From positions 1 to 64,000 of the forward strand of contig NZ_PYWX01000061.1 of assembly GCF_003031675.1 (NCBI RefSeq): 64,000 nt of DNA, given 5' to 3'. A program made the position numbers and the translations under genes. The stretch is from Pseudomonas palleroniana. Lineage in GTDB: Bacteria; Pseudomonadota; Gammaproteobacteria; Pseudomonadales; Pseudomonadaceae. Numbering within the stretch: the stretch's first letter is position 1; the number at the start of each line of letters is the position of its first letter. Below, one piece after another: positions 42,398-51,026 of the stretch. The notes under the pieces are model-generated. The model was not told the DNA's origin and made no database searches. It saw only the letters and a program-made list of their open reading frames with translations.

Positions 42398-42898
42398 ATG
42401 GAAACCCGCCTCGTCCCCTATGAGACGTTGAGCCTTGTGCAAAAACAGCAGCTCAATACCCTGCAAGTGCATCCCGAACAGTTGGCATTTTCCGGCGATA
42501 TCGGCTGTGCGCTGAACAGCCTGCTGGTCAATCCCAACCCCGCCGCGATCAAAGGCTTCGCCCTGCTTGCCGACGACCGGCCTGTGGCCTTCATGCTGCT
42601 CAAACGCCCACCGTGCCTGCCTCATTGGGCTGATGAACACAGCGCCACGCTGCACGCCTTGCAAGTGGAACGCACCCAGCAAGGACGCGGCTTCGGCAAG
42701 GCATGCCTGCAAGCGCTGCCGGCAGCGGCGATACGGGCCTGGCCGCAGATCAAGGGCTTGGAGTTGTCGGTGGACGCGAACAATGTGGCGGCGATGGGGT
42801 TGTATCGGGCGGCTGGATGGGTGGATAGCGGGGAGGCCTACAAGGGCCGGGCTGACTATGAGCGCAGGTTGAGATGGACGTTCAGCCCGTCGATGTAA
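42398..42898 (+). CDS. GNAT-family acetyltransferase
   Basis: 166 residues. The acetyl-CoA loop is QVERTQQGRGFGKACLQAL (about 88-106), followed by LELSVDANNVAAMGLYRAAG near 126-145, the classical C-terminal GNAT block. Substrate unknown. Divergent from the ECF42 operon and followed by a perfect 13-bp stem. Confidence 0.85.
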   Translation: METRLVPYETLSLVQKQQLNTLQVHPEQLAFSGDIGCALNSLLVNPNPAAIKGFALLADDRPVAFMLLKRPPCLPHWADEHSATLHALQVERTQQGRGFGKACLQALPAAAIRAWPQIKGLELSVDANNVAAMGLYRAAGWVDSGEAYKGRADYERRLRWTFSPSM

Positions 42899-42937
42899 CG
42901 TAAACATGACTGTTTGACGGCCAGGTCATGTTTACGT
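42898..42937. terminator. Long perfect inverted repeat between convergent genes
   Basis: ACGTAAACATGAC (42898-42910) and GTCATGTTTACGT (42925-42937) form a 13-bp stem with a 14-base loop between the convergent GNAT and GyrI-like genes. No T run follows, so it may be a weak bidirectional terminator or a protein-binding site. Confidence 0.5.
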
Positions 42938-42957
42938 GACATCGACCCACAGCCGTT

Positions 42958-43440
42958 TCAGGACTTGGTTTCAACCGGCAACCAGATCTCCACCGTCCCC
43001 GTGCCCTTGCGCACATCGAAATCCGCGCTATAGCGCTCGAAATCCGCCCCGGCCACCTTGAAGCCCGAGTGCGGCAACCACTCGAACATGATGCGCTCAT
43101 AGGTCTGCTCAAGCGCTTGCACCGGGCCGTGGTGTGAGAATACGGCGTAGTGATGCGGGGGAATTTCCAGGGTTTCGAAGTTGCCCGGTGCGTCGCCCTT
43201 GCTCGGGACTTCCACCCCGGCCATGTAATCGAACTCGCCGTGGTGAGGGTTATGACACACCCCATAGGTCACACCGCCAACGCGCTTCTTGATGTCCTTG
43301 ATGCAGCTATCAAACAGCTCCCATAACTTGGGGATATCCCCCACGGTAGCTTTTGAATAGCGCCCCTGCACACCCGCAATCACCAGCGCTTTGCCGTCCT
43401 CCATGCGTGGCTCGAGCGGTTGTTTTATCTGCTGATCCAT
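42958..43440 (-). CDS. GyrI-like effector-binding-domain protein
   Basis: 160 residues starting MDQQIKQPLEPRMEDGKALV after an AAGGAG site. VGGVTYGVCHNPHHGEFDYM, GVEVP, EIPPHHYAVFSHHGPVQALE and FEWLPHSGFKVAGADFERY are the AraC effector-binding/GyrI-like fold, here with no DNA-binding domain. Stand-alone members bind hydrophobic ligands, and some inhibit gyrase or hydrolyse cyclopropanoids. Role here unknown. Confidence 0.85.
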   Translation of the reverse strand: MDQQIKQPLEPRMEDGKALVIAGVQGRYSKATVGDIPKLWELFDSCIKDIKKRVGGVTYGVCHNPHHGEFDYMAGVEVPSKGDAPGNFETLEIPPHHYAVFSHHGPVQALEQTYERIMFEWLPHSGFKVAGADFERYSADFDVRKGTGTVEIWLPVETKS

Positions 43441-43635
43441 ACGAACAGTCTCCTTCTTGTGAGGGAACAAGCCCGCATCGAGTATAGGGGTATATCCGCG
43501 CTGCACACCATGCAGAAAATTTTCCTACGCATCTGGACAACCGGCCATCATCGACCGTATTGTCTGCCCCGCAGGCCACCGCAGTGGCCGACGTCGCTCG
43601 GACGGTTCCGGGCGCTTACGTACCTCGAGGCAACA

Positions 43636-44853
43636 ATGGCAGACCAAGGTTCGCCGCGCCGCTTTGCGCGCATAGATCGACTCCCCCCCTATGTTTTCAA
43701 TATCACTGCCGAGCTGAAGATGGCTGCGCGTCGGCGCGGCGAAGACATCATCGACTTGAGCATGGGTAACCCCGACGGCCCCACGCCACCGCACATCGTG
43801 GAAAAACTGGTCACCGTCGCCCAGCGTGAAGACACCCACGGCTACTCCACCTCCAAAGGCATTCCACGCCTGCGCCGCGCCATTTCGCGCTGGTACAAGG
43901 ACCGTTATGAAGTGGACATCGACCCCGAGTCGGAAGCCATTGTCACCATCGGTTCCAAAGAGGGCCTGGCGCACTTGATGCTGGCCACCCTGGACCAGGG
44001 CGATACCGTGCTGGTGCCCAACCCAAGCTACCCGATCCACATCTACGGTGCCGTGATTGCCGGCGCCCAGGTGCGCTCGGTGCCGCTGGTGCCCGGCGTG
44101 GATTTCTTCGCCGAACTGGAACGCGCGATTCGCGGCTCGATCCCCAAGCCGAAAATGATGATCCTGGGCTTTCCGTCCAACCCCACCGCGCAGTGCGTGG
44201 AGCTGGACTTCTTCGAACGCGTGATCGCCCTGGCCAAGCAATACGACGTGCTGGTCATCCACGACCTGGCGTATGCCGACATCGTCTACGACGGCTGGAA
44301 AGCCCCGTCGATCATGCAGGTGCCGGGTGCCAAGGACATTGCGGTGGAGTTCTTCACCCTGTCCAAGAGCTACAACATGGCCGGCTGGCGCATTGGTTTC
44401 ATGGTGGGTAACCCGGAACTGGTCAGCGCCCTGGCACGTATCAAGAGTTACCACGACTACGGCACCTTCACCCCGCTGCAAGTGGCGGCGATTGCCGCGC
44501 TCGAAGGGGACCAGCAGTGCGTGAAGGATATTGCCGAGCAGTACCGCCAACGCCGCAATGTGCTGGTCAAGGGCCTGCATGAGCTGGGTTGGATGGTGGA
44601 AAACCCGAAGGCATCGATGTACGTGTGGGCCAAGATTCCCGAGGCGTATGCCGCCATGGGCTCGCTGGAATTTGCCAAGAAACTGCTGCTGGAGGCGAAG
44701 GTATGCGTGTCGCCGGGGATCGGCTTTGGTGAGTACGGGGATGATCACGTACGCTTTGCACTGATCGAGAACCAGGACCGGATTCGCCAGGCCGTGCGCG
44801 GGATTCGCGGGATGTTCAGGGCGGATGGGCTAGTCGCCAAAACCGGCGCCTGA
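43636..44853 (+). CDS. alaC: Glutamate-pyruvate aminotransferase AlaC-type (PLP fold I)
   Basis: 405 residues. Class I/II aminotransferase: INITAELKMAARRRGEDIID-like opening (FNITAELKMAARRRGEDIID), LSMGNPDGPTPPHIVEKLV, and the PLP-lysine in FTLSKSYNMAGWRIGFMVGN. MADQGSPRRFARIDRLPPYV at the start is typical of AlaC. It makes alanine from pyruvate. The ATG at 43636 has a CGAGG site; a longer open frame upstream overlaps the divergent GyrI-like gene and is not supported. The 195-base gap upstream shows no clear element. Confidence 0.92.
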   Translation: MADQGSPRRFARIDRLPPYVFNITAELKMAARRRGEDIIDLSMGNPDGPTPPHIVEKLVTVAQREDTHGYSTSKGIPRLRRAISRWYKDRYEVDIDPESEAIVTIGSKEGLAHLMLATLDQGDTVLVPNPSYPIHIYGAVIAGAQVRSVPLVPGVDFFAELERAIRGSIPKPKMMILGFPSNPTAQCVELDFFERVIALAKQYDVLVIHDLAYADIVYDGWKAPSIMQVPGAKDIAVEFFTLSKSYNMAGWRIGFMVGNPELVSALARIKSYHDYGTFTPLQVAAIAALEGDQQCVKDIAEQYRQRRNVLVKGLHELGWMVENPKASMYVWAKIPEAYAAMGSLEFAKKLLLEAKVCVSPGIGFGEYGDDHVRFALIENQDRIRQAVRGIRGMFRADGLVAKTGA

Positions 44854-44863
44854 TTCGGTCAAA

Positions 44864-44913
44864 ATGTGGGAGGGGGCAAGTCGAATCGTCGCACCGCCCC
44901 GCCCCTCCCACAT
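44864..44913. repeat. Degenerate REP hairpin
   Basis: ATGTGGGAGGGG at 44864 pairs with CCCCTCCCACAT ending at 44913; the loop (CAAGTCGAATCGTCGCACCG) has lost the usual GCTTGCTCCC core. It lies between convergent alaC and gntP and can end both transcripts. Confidence 0.75.
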
Positions 44914-44944
44914 GTGCATTCGGTTTAACCCCAAGTTCTGGGGT

Positions 44945-46297
44945 TTAGACCACCAGCGACAACAGCATGATGAAGATCAACGCCACCACCGACAGGATGG
45001 TTTCCATCGCCGTCCAGGTCTTGAACGTTTCAGCCACGGTCATATTGAAGTACTGCTTCACCAGCCAGAACCCCGCATCGTTGACGTGAGACAAGATCAA
45101 CGAACCCGCCCCCGTCGCCAACACCAGCAGCTCACGGTTGACCCCTGGGATCATCCCGACCACCGGCACCACGATCCCGGCGCCAGTGATCGTCGCCACG
45201 GTTGCCGAACCGGTTGCCACGCGAATCACCGCCGCCACCAGCCACGCCAGCAGAATCGGATTGATCTGCGCAGTCACCGCCATATGGCCGATCACGTCAC
45301 CCACGCCGCTGGTGACCAGCATCTGCTTGAAACCACCACCGGCACCGATGATCAGGATGATCGCGGCGGTCGGAGCCAGGCTGGCGTCGAGCAGCTTGAG
45401 GATCTGCTTGGAACCGATGCCCTGGCGATGGCCGAAGGTGTACAGCGACAGCAGCAACGCCAGCAACAACGCCGTGATCGGGTGGCCGATCATGTCCATC
45501 CAGTTGCGAATGGCGTGGCCATCCGGCAGGGCGATGTCGGCGAAGGTTTTGAGCAGCATCAGGAACACCGGCAACAGCACGGTGATCAGCGTGACGCTGA
45601 AGCTGGGCAGCGACTTGTTGTCCGTCTCGCGGGCCAGTTGGTCGACCAACTCCTGGGACGGGTTGCCGGGGATGTACTTGGCGATGAACGTACCGAAGAT
45701 CGGGCCGGCAATAATGGCCGTCGGCAATGCGACGATCAGGCCGTAGAGGATGGTCTTGCCGATGTCCGCGCCAAACACGCCGATGGCCAGCAACGGACCC
45801 GGGTGCGGTGGTACCAGGCCGTGCACCGCCGAGAGGCCGGCGAGCAACGGGATGCCGATCTTGATCAGTGAGACGCCGGTACGCCGGGCGACGATAAACA
45901 CCAGCGGGATCAGCAACACAAAACCGATCTCGAAGAACAGCGGGATGCCCACCAGGAACGCGGCGAACATCATGGCCCACTGCACCTTCGCCTTGCCGAA
46001 GGCACGGATCAGGGTCTGGGCGATCTGATCGGCGCCACCGGATTCGGCCATCATCTTGCCGAGCATGGTGCCCAGCGCGAGGATGATGCCGACAAAGCCG
46101 AGCACCCCGCCGAAGCCGTCCTGGAACGCTTTGATGATCTTGTCCACGGGCATGCCCGAGGTCAGGCCGAGGAAACCTGCGGCGATGATCAACGCGATAA
46201 AGGGGTGAACTTTGAACCGGGTGATCAAGACGATCAGTCCGATAATGGTGACCACTGCATCTAGCAGCAGGTAGGACTCGTGGGACATGCCAAACAT
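44945..46297 (-). CDS. gntP: Gluconate permease (GntP family)
   Basis: 450 residues, about twelve to fourteen membrane helices: YLLLDAVVTIIGLIVLITRF, FIALIIAAGFLGLTSGMPVD, VHGLVPPHPGPLLAIGVFGA, and the C-terminal VNDAGFWLVKQYFNMTVAET. Gluconate:H+ symporter. It follows gntK on the same strand with a GATAGCGCTATC palindrome in the 84-base gap, so it has its own GntR-controlled promoter or shares that of gntK. Confidence 0.92.
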   Translation of the reverse strand: MFGMSHESYLLLDAVVTIIGLIVLITRFKVHPFIALIIAAGFLGLTSGMPVDKIIKAFQDGFGGVLGFVGIILALGTMLGKMMAESGGADQIAQTLIRAFGKAKVQWAMMFAAFLVGIPLFFEIGFVLLIPLVFIVARRTGVSLIKIGIPLLAGLSAVHGLVPPHPGPLLAIGVFGADIGKTILYGLIVALPTAIIAGPIFGTFIAKYIPGNPSQELVDQLARETDNKSLPSFSVTLITVLLPVFLMLLKTFADIALPDGHAIRNWMDMIGHPITALLLALLLSLYTFGHRQGIGSKQILKLLDASLAPTAAIILIIGAGGGFKQMLVTSGVGDVIGHMAVTAQINPILLAWLVAAVIRVATGSATVATITGAGIVVPVVGMIPGVNRELLVLATGAGSLILSHVNDAGFWLVKQYFNMTVAETFKTWTAMETILSVVALIFIMLLSLVV

Positions 46298-46354
46298 GGG
46301 GGGTCTCTCCTGTTTGTTGTTGTTATTAAAGCGGGTGTTGAATTTCCTGCCGGG

Positions 46355-46366
46355 GATAGCGCTATC
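46355..46366. promoter_or_regulatory. GntR operator upstream of gntP
   Basis: GATAGCGCTATC, a perfect 12-bp palindrome with the central GCGC typical of LacI-family operators, 58 bases before the gntP start. Confidence 0.65.
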
Positions 46367-46381
46367 TTTTCCGGCAAAAAA

Positions 46382-46915
46382 TTAATGAGTAGGTTCAAAG
46401 CCGTGTTGCAGCCACCAGGCATGGGTCTGCCGGGCCAACTCCTCGACGCTGTCTTCACTGGCGTTGAGCGCCAGGGTCAGCGGTTCGCCCTTGGGCGATT
46501 CAAGGGTGGCGAACTGGCTGTCGATCAGGCTTGCCGGCATGAAATGCCCGGGGCGATGGGACACACGGTCGGCGGCCACGGCCCGGGTCAGTTCCAGGAA
46601 CACAAAACCCAGGCCCGGCGCGGCTTCGCGCAGGTGGTCGCGGTATTTCTTTTTAAGCGCCGAACAGGTGAGCACGGGGTGCTCGCCGGCCTTGAGTGCG
46701 CGGCGCAGTTCATCGCAGAGGATGTCGAGCCAACCGGCACGGTCGTCGTCGTTGAGAGGGTGGCCGGCGCTCATCTTTTCGATATTGGCGGCAGGGTGAA
46801 AGCTGTCGCCTTCAATGGCGGTGGCGCCGTTCAGGCGGCACAGGGCCTGGCTGACGCTGGACTTGCCACAGCCGGAAACACCCATGATGACCAGGGCGGT
46901 AACAGGTTGACTCAT
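46382..46915 (-). CDS. gntK: Gluconokinase
   Basis: 177 residues. Walker A GVSGCGKSS at 12-20, then DGDSFHP-type block (IEGDSFHPAANIEKMSAGHP), LNDDDRAGWLDILCDEL and VFLELTRAVAADRVSHRPGH, all diagnostic of the GntK/IdnK family. It makes 6-phosphogluconate from imported gluconate. The ATG at 46915 has a GAGG site. An operator-like GATAGCGCTACC lies 18 bases upstream. Confidence 0.94.
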   Translation of the reverse strand: MSQPVTALVIMGVSGCGKSSVSQALCRLNGATAIEGDSFHPAANIEKMSAGHPLNDDDRAGWLDILCDELRRALKAGEHPVLTCSALKKKYRDHLREAAPGLGFVFLELTRAVAADRVSHRPGHFMPASLIDSQFATLESPKGEPLTLALNASEDSVEELARQTHAWWLQHGFEPTH

Positions 46916-46933
46916 GAAACACCTCAGGACGCA

Positions 46934-46945
46934 GATAGCGCTACC
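46934..46945. promoter_or_regulatory. GntR operator upstream of gntK
   Basis: GATAGCGCTACC matches the gntP site at eleven of twelve bases and lies in the gap between divergent gntK and gntR. Confidence 0.6.
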
Positions 46946-47085
46946 TTTGCACGCTGTAAGGCTAGTGCAAAAACAGGCTTTTCCCGCGCCGTCTTGTCTT
47001 TTTTTATGGAGTGACGCGTGCATCCTCTCCAGCGATTTGAACGGGATCAGGCAACCCTTCGTTCAAGCATTTGCAGCCTTTTGGA

Positions 47086-47097
47086 GACAGCGCTACC
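47086..47097. promoter_or_regulatory. GntR operator upstream of gntR
   Basis: GACAGCGCTACC, third copy of the motif, 34 bases before the gntR start; suggests autoregulation. Confidence 0.55.
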
Positions 47098-47131
47098 TTA
47101 GTGCCTCGATTTTTGTTTGGCAAGCCGCCTG

Positions 47132-48160
47132 ATGACCTCCAAGAACGATAAAAAAATGCGTACCACGGGTCGCCCGACCCTCAATGAAGTCGCCCGCCTG
47201 GCCGGCGTCAGCCCGATTACCGCCTCGCGCGCGCTGCGTGGCATCAGCACCGTGGCCACTGAACTGGTGGAAAAAGTGCAACACGCCGCCAGTGAACTCA
47301 ATTACGTCGTCAACCCCGCCGCCCGCGCCCTGGCCTCGGCGCAAAGCCATTCGGTGGTGGTGCTGGTGCCGTCGCTGTCCAACCTGTTGTTTATCGAAAC
47401 CCTCGAAGCCATCCACCAGGTACTGCGGCCCAAGGGCTTTGAAGTACTGATCGGCAACTCCCATTATTCGCGCGATGAAGAAGAAAACCTGCTGCGCAAC
47501 TACATGGCCTACCAGCCACGGGGCTTGCTGCTGACCGGCTTTGATCGGACTGAAAGCGCGCGACGGATGGTCGAGGCCAGCCATGTGCCTTGCGTCTACA
47601 TGATGGACCTGGACCCGCACGCCGGCGTGAACTGCGTAGGGTTTTCACAGTTGGCAGCCGGTGAAACGGCGGCCGCGCATTTGCTCTCCCGCGGGCGCAA
47701 GCGCCTGGCCTACATCGGCGCGCAACTGGACCAACGCACGTTACTGCGCGGCGAAGGCTTCCGCCGCGCACTGCAACAGGCGGGCCTGTACGACCCGGCG
47801 CTGGAGCTGCTGACACCACGCCCCTCCTCCGTGGGCCTGGGCGGCGAGCTGTTCTTGCAGATGCTGGCAAGCCATCCCGATGTGGACGCGATCTTCTTCG
47901 GCAACGACGACCTGGCCCAGGGCGCACTGCTGGAGGCCCTGCGCCACAACATCAAGGTGCCGGAGCGCGTGGCGGTGCTGGGCTTCAACGACTTGCCGGC
48001 CTCATCCTTCATGGTGCCGCGCCTGAGCAGCATCAGCACCCCGCGTGAGGCGATCGGGCGACGTGCAGCGGAGCATTTGTTGAGCATCATGGCGGGCAAC
48101 AAGATCGCCAAGCCGGTAGTGGATATGGGGTTTGAATTGCAGGTGCGGGAAAGCACGTAG
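47132..48160 (+). CDS. gntR: Gluconate utilisation repressor, LacI family
   Basis: 342 residues. LacI HTH TLNEVARLAGVSPITASRAL at about 16-35 with the hinge helix in NPAARALASAQS, then a ribose-binding-protein-like core (VVVLVPSLSNLLFIETLEAI) and HTH-distal block FFGNDDLAQGALLEALRHNI. It is divergent from gntK, and three GATAGCGCTAYC-type palindromes lie before gntP, gntK and gntR. The start ATG at 47132 has no clear ribosome site; ATG at 47156 is an alternative. Confidence 0.9.
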   Translation: MTSKNDKKMRTTGRPTLNEVARLAGVSPITASRALRGISTVATELVEKVQHAASELNYVVNPAARALASAQSHSVVVLVPSLSNLLFIETLEAIHQVLRPKGFEVLIGNSHYSRDEEENLLRNYMAYQPRGLLLTGFDRTESARRMVEASHVPCVYMMDLDPHAGVNCVGFSQLAAGETAAAHLLSRGRKRLAYIGAQLDQRTLLRGEGFRRALQQAGLYDPALELLTPRPSSVGLGGELFLQMLASHPDVDAIFFGNDDLAQGALLEALRHNIKVPERVAVLGFNDLPASSFMVPRLSSISTPREAIGRRAAEHLLSIMAGNKIAKPVVDMGFELQVREST

Positions 48161-48474
48161 GACGCCTGTAGGACACGGCCGACATTGCGCCAGGCGCCTT
48201 GCCCGGCTGCCTACGCTTAGGTCAGAATCCGCCGGCTTGTGCGCCTGGGAGGGGGTCTCTAAGGTTTGCCGGTCGCTGAATTTCTCGGTGACCGGGTTTA
48301 GTAGCCCATGTTCGGACTTCTCAGTGCACAAGCCTCAGCGAAATGTTTGATGGCGGCTGTGCGTAGGGCACCCTTGGGTGCGCCGGCTTTGGAGTCCACC
48401 GGTCTACTAACCTGCGTACAGCTGCCACCCTCGTTTAGTAGCGAAGAGGCGGTGGCCAATTCCTGGACTATCCA
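48161..48474 (+). other. Intergenic region with a candidate structured leader for the DUF6124 gene
   Basis: No gene is visible in these 314 bases, but the part from about 48263 to 48442 is rich in pairing. CGGTC / GACCG encloses a loop at 48270-48294. GCACCC-TT-GGGTGC is a perfect hairpin at 48368-48381. GCCGG / CCGGT flank TTTGGAGTCCA at 48382-48402. GGTTTAGTAG (48295-48304) is nearly complementary to CTACTAACC (48404-48412), closing the whole stretch. GTTTAGTAGCG recurs at 48433. I recall similar sequence before DUF3077/DUF6124 genes in other pseudomonads, unverified. Confidence 0.45.
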
Positions 48475-48714
48475 ATGATCAAAGAAATCGATACGCCGCC
48501 AACCACCCTCTTCACCCTCATCCCCGATGTCCCCACCGAAACCCTGCTGATCAACAGCTACGAAACCGTGTGCTCCGTCAGCACCTTGCTGCTTGACCTG
48601 TCCGATGACCTTGAAGGCAAACACCGCGATGTCGCCCTGGCCATCCATCAGCTCAGCGAACTGAGTGTGTTGCTGGTGGGCAAAGCCATGGACCAGCACA
48701 CGCCCCGCTACTGA
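48475..48714 (+). CDS. DUF6124-family small protein
   Basis: 79 residues: TPPTTLFTLIPDVPTETLLI, NSYETVCSVSTLLLDLSDDL, then RDVALAIHQLSELSVLLVGK. It matches the short Pseudomonas-specific DUF6124/DUF3077 type, which is mostly helical with an amphipathic C-terminal half. Function unknown. There is no clear ribosome site before the ATG. A candidate structured leader precedes it and a REPIN follows. Confidence 0.72.
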   Translation: MIKEIDTPPTTLFTLIPDVPTETLLINSYETVCSVSTLLLDLSDDLEGKHRDVALAIHQLSELSVLLVGKAMDQHTPRY

Positions 48715-48740
48715 CACGCCCTCTGCAGGAGCGAGTTTGT

Positions 48741-48870
48741 GTGGCGAGGGAGCTTGCTCCCGCTGGAGTGCGAAGCACTCCCAGACCGGTTGACGAACTG
48801 TATCTGACACATATCGATCGCACGGTTTGGGGCCGCTTCGCAGCCCAGCGGGAGCAAGCTCCCTCGCCAC
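48741..48870. repeat. REPIN, GTGGCGAGGGAGCTTGCTCC type
   Basis: GTGGCGAGGGAGCTTGCTCC at 48741 is exactly complemented, via GGGAGCAAGCTCCCTCGCCAC, at 48870. GAGTGCGAAGCACTC and GGCCGCTTCGCAGCCC hairpins lie inside around a non-repeat spacer. Complete REP doublet between DUF6124 and the GST gene. Confidence 0.85.
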
Positions 48871-48951
48871 GACAAGCTCGCTATACGGGGTATTGCTTGC
48901 AAATTGTTTCGTCGTGCTAGATTGGCCTCTCTCCACTGCAAGGGAAGCACC

Positions 48952-49584
48952 ATGGGACACTCACTGAAAATCCTCGGCCGCACGTCTTCCATCAACGTAC
49001 GCAAAGTACTGTGGACCTGCCAGGAACTGGGCATCGACTATGTGCGTGAAGACTGGGGCATTGGCTTCAAGCCCACTCAAGCCGCCGAGTTCCTCGCCCT
49101 CAACCCCAATGCCCAGGTGCCGGTGCTGATCGATGACCACGGCGTGCTGTGGGAATCCAACACCATCTGCCGCTACCTCGTCGGCCTCTACCAACGCCAT
49201 GACTTGCTGCCCGCCGAACCCGCCCCCCGCTCCAGAGTGGAGCAATGGATGGACTGGCAAGCCACCGAACTCAACCCCTCCTGGGGTTATGCGTTCCATG
49301 CCCTGGTGCGCAAGAACCCGGATTACCAAGACCCGCAACGCCTCAGCGCCGGCGTGCAGGCCTGGAATGACAAAATGGGGCTGCTGGAACAGCAACTGGC
49401 CAAAACCGGTGCCTACGTCGCCGGTGATGAATTCACCCTGGCCGATATCCTCGTCGGCCTCTCGGTGCATCGCTGGTGGAATGCGCCGCTGGAGCATCCG
49501 CCCTACCCTGCGGTCGCGGCCTACTACCAGCGGCTCAGCCAGCGCCCAGGCTTCCAGGCCTATGCGCTCGACGGTCACAACTGA
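48952..49584 (+). CDS. Glutathione S-transferase
   Basis: 210 residues. Thioredoxin-like N-domain: LKILGRTSSINVRKVLWTCQ with the activating Ser in RTSSINV, then NAQVPVLIDDHGVLWESNTI (cis-Pro, ESN glutathione site). C-domain ends FTLADILVGLSVHRWWNAPL. The start MGHSLKI has a GGGAAG site. The next gene on the same strand encodes an MFS carrier; a joint detoxification role is possible. Confidence 0.88.
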   Translation: MGHSLKILGRTSSINVRKVLWTCQELGIDYVREDWGIGFKPTQAAEFLALNPNAQVPVLIDDHGVLWESNTICRYLVGLYQRHDLLPAEPAPRSRVEQWMDWQATELNPSWGYAFHALVRKNPDYQDPQRLSAGVQAWNDKMGLLEQQLAKTGAYVAGDEFTLADILVGLSVHRWWNAPLEHPPYPAVAAYYQRLSQRPGFQAYALDGHN

Positions 49585-49616
49585 TCAATCACGCCATGAC
49601 GTCCGGAACCACGCCC

Positions 49617-51026
49617 ATGCATTCACCTTCCGCCACCGACGGTATCGACCCGATCCGCGCCGCCCACATCAGCGCGCGCATCGACCGCCTGCCTGCCGTG
49701 GCCAGCATCTGGCGCCTGGTGGCGTTGCTGTCGATCGGTGGTTTTTTCGAGCTGTATGATTTGTTCCAGACCGCCTACATCAGCCCCGGCCTGATCAAGG
49801 ACGGCCTGTTTGCCACCGGCAGCGGCGGTGTGTTCGGGTTCTCCGACCAGGCCGCGTTCGCCTCGGCGACCTTCCTCGGCCTGTTCCTCGGCGCCAGCCT
49901 GCTCAGCCCCATCGCAGACCGCTTCGGGCGACGGGCGATCTTCACCTTTGCATTGATCTGGTACACCGTCGCCACCGTGTTGATGGGCATCCAGACCTCG
50001 GCGCTGGGCATCATCTGCATGCGCTTTCTGGTGGGCATTGGCCTGGGCATCGAGCTGGTGACCATCGACGCCTACCTCTCGGAACTGGTGCCCAAACGCA
50101 TGCGCAGCTCGGCGTTTGCCTTTGCGTTTTTTATCCAGTTCCTGTCAGTGCCGGCGGTGGCGTTGATGTCGTGGTGGCTGGTGCCCCAGGCGCCGTTCGG
50201 GGTGGCCGGTTGGCGCTGGGTGGTGCTGTCGAGTGCGGTGTTTGCACTGTTTATCTGGTGGTTGCGTAAACGCTTGCCGGAATCACCCCGCTGGCTCGCC
50301 CAGCAAGGTCGATTCGAGCAAGCCGATGCAATCATGGACAACCTGGAAGCACGCTGCCGGAAAGACTACGGCAAACCGCTGGACCCACCCGAGCCCGAGG
50401 CGGTCAGCGTGCAAGGCAGCGGCCGTTTTGCCGATATCTGGCAACCGCCCTACCGCCGCCGCGCCTTGATGCTGATCGTGTTTCATGTGTTCCAGGCCAT
50501 CGGCTTTTTCGGTTTCGGCAACTGGTTGCCGGCGCTGCTCTCGGGCCAGGGCGTCAGCGTGACCCACAGCCTGATGTACGCCTTCATCATCACCCTCGCC
50601 TACCCGCTGGGGCCGTTGCTGTTCGTGAAGTTTGCCAACCGGTTTGAGAACAAATGGCAGATCGTCGGCTCGGCCCTGGGCGCGATGCTCTTCGGCAGCC
50701 TGTTCGCCCTGCAGACCACGGCGGTGGGGCTGGTGCTCTGCGGGGTGATGATCACCTTCTGCAATGCGTGGCTGAGCTTCAGCTATCACTCGTATCAAAG
50801 CGAGCTGTTCCCCACCAACATCCGTGCGCGCGCCGTGGGGTTCTGCTACTCCTTCAGCCGCTTGTCCACGGTGTTCAGCAGCCTGCTGATCGGGTTTATC
50901 CTCGAACACCTGGGCACACCGGGGGTGCTTGCGTTCATCGCCGGCAGCATGTTGATCGTGATGCTCACCATCGGTGGGTTCGGGCCGCGTACGCGTAATC
51001 TGGCGTTGGAGAATATTGCTCACTGA
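49617..51026 (+). CDS. MFS transporter, metabolite:H+ symporter type
   Basis: About 469 residues and twelve membrane helices. FFELYDLFQTAYISPGLIKD at the first helix and SPIADRFGRRAIFTFALIWY (A-motif) are of the sugar/aromatic-acid branch, as in niacin- or shikimate-like carriers. SELVPKRMRSSAFAFAFFIQ follows helix 4. Start at 49617 (MHSPSATD) chosen for a nearby GGAA; 49596 is the alternative. It lies 32 bases after the GST gene. Its end overlaps the convergent hypothetical gene by seven bases. Confidence 0.85.
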   Translation: MHSPSATDGIDPIRAAHISARIDRLPAVASIWRLVALLSIGGFFELYDLFQTAYISPGLIKDGLFATGSGGVFGFSDQAAFASATFLGLFLGASLLSPIADRFGRRAIFTFALIWYTVATVLMGIQTSALGIICMRFLVGIGLGIELVTIDAYLSELVPKRMRSSAFAFAFFIQFLSVPAVALMSWWLVPQAPFGVAGWRWVVLSSAVFALFIWWLRKRLPESPRWLAQQGRFEQADAIMDNLEARCRKDYGKPLDPPEPEAVSVQGSGRFADIWQPPYRRRALMLIVFHVFQAIGFFGFGNWLPALLSGQGVSVTHSLMYAFIITLAYPLGPLLFVKFANRFENKWQIVGSALGAMLFGSLFALQTTAVGLVLCGVMITFCNAWLSFSYHSYQSELFPTNIRARAVGFCYSFSRLSTVFSSLLIGFILEHLGTPGVLAFIAGSMLIVMLTIGGFGPRTRNLALENIAH

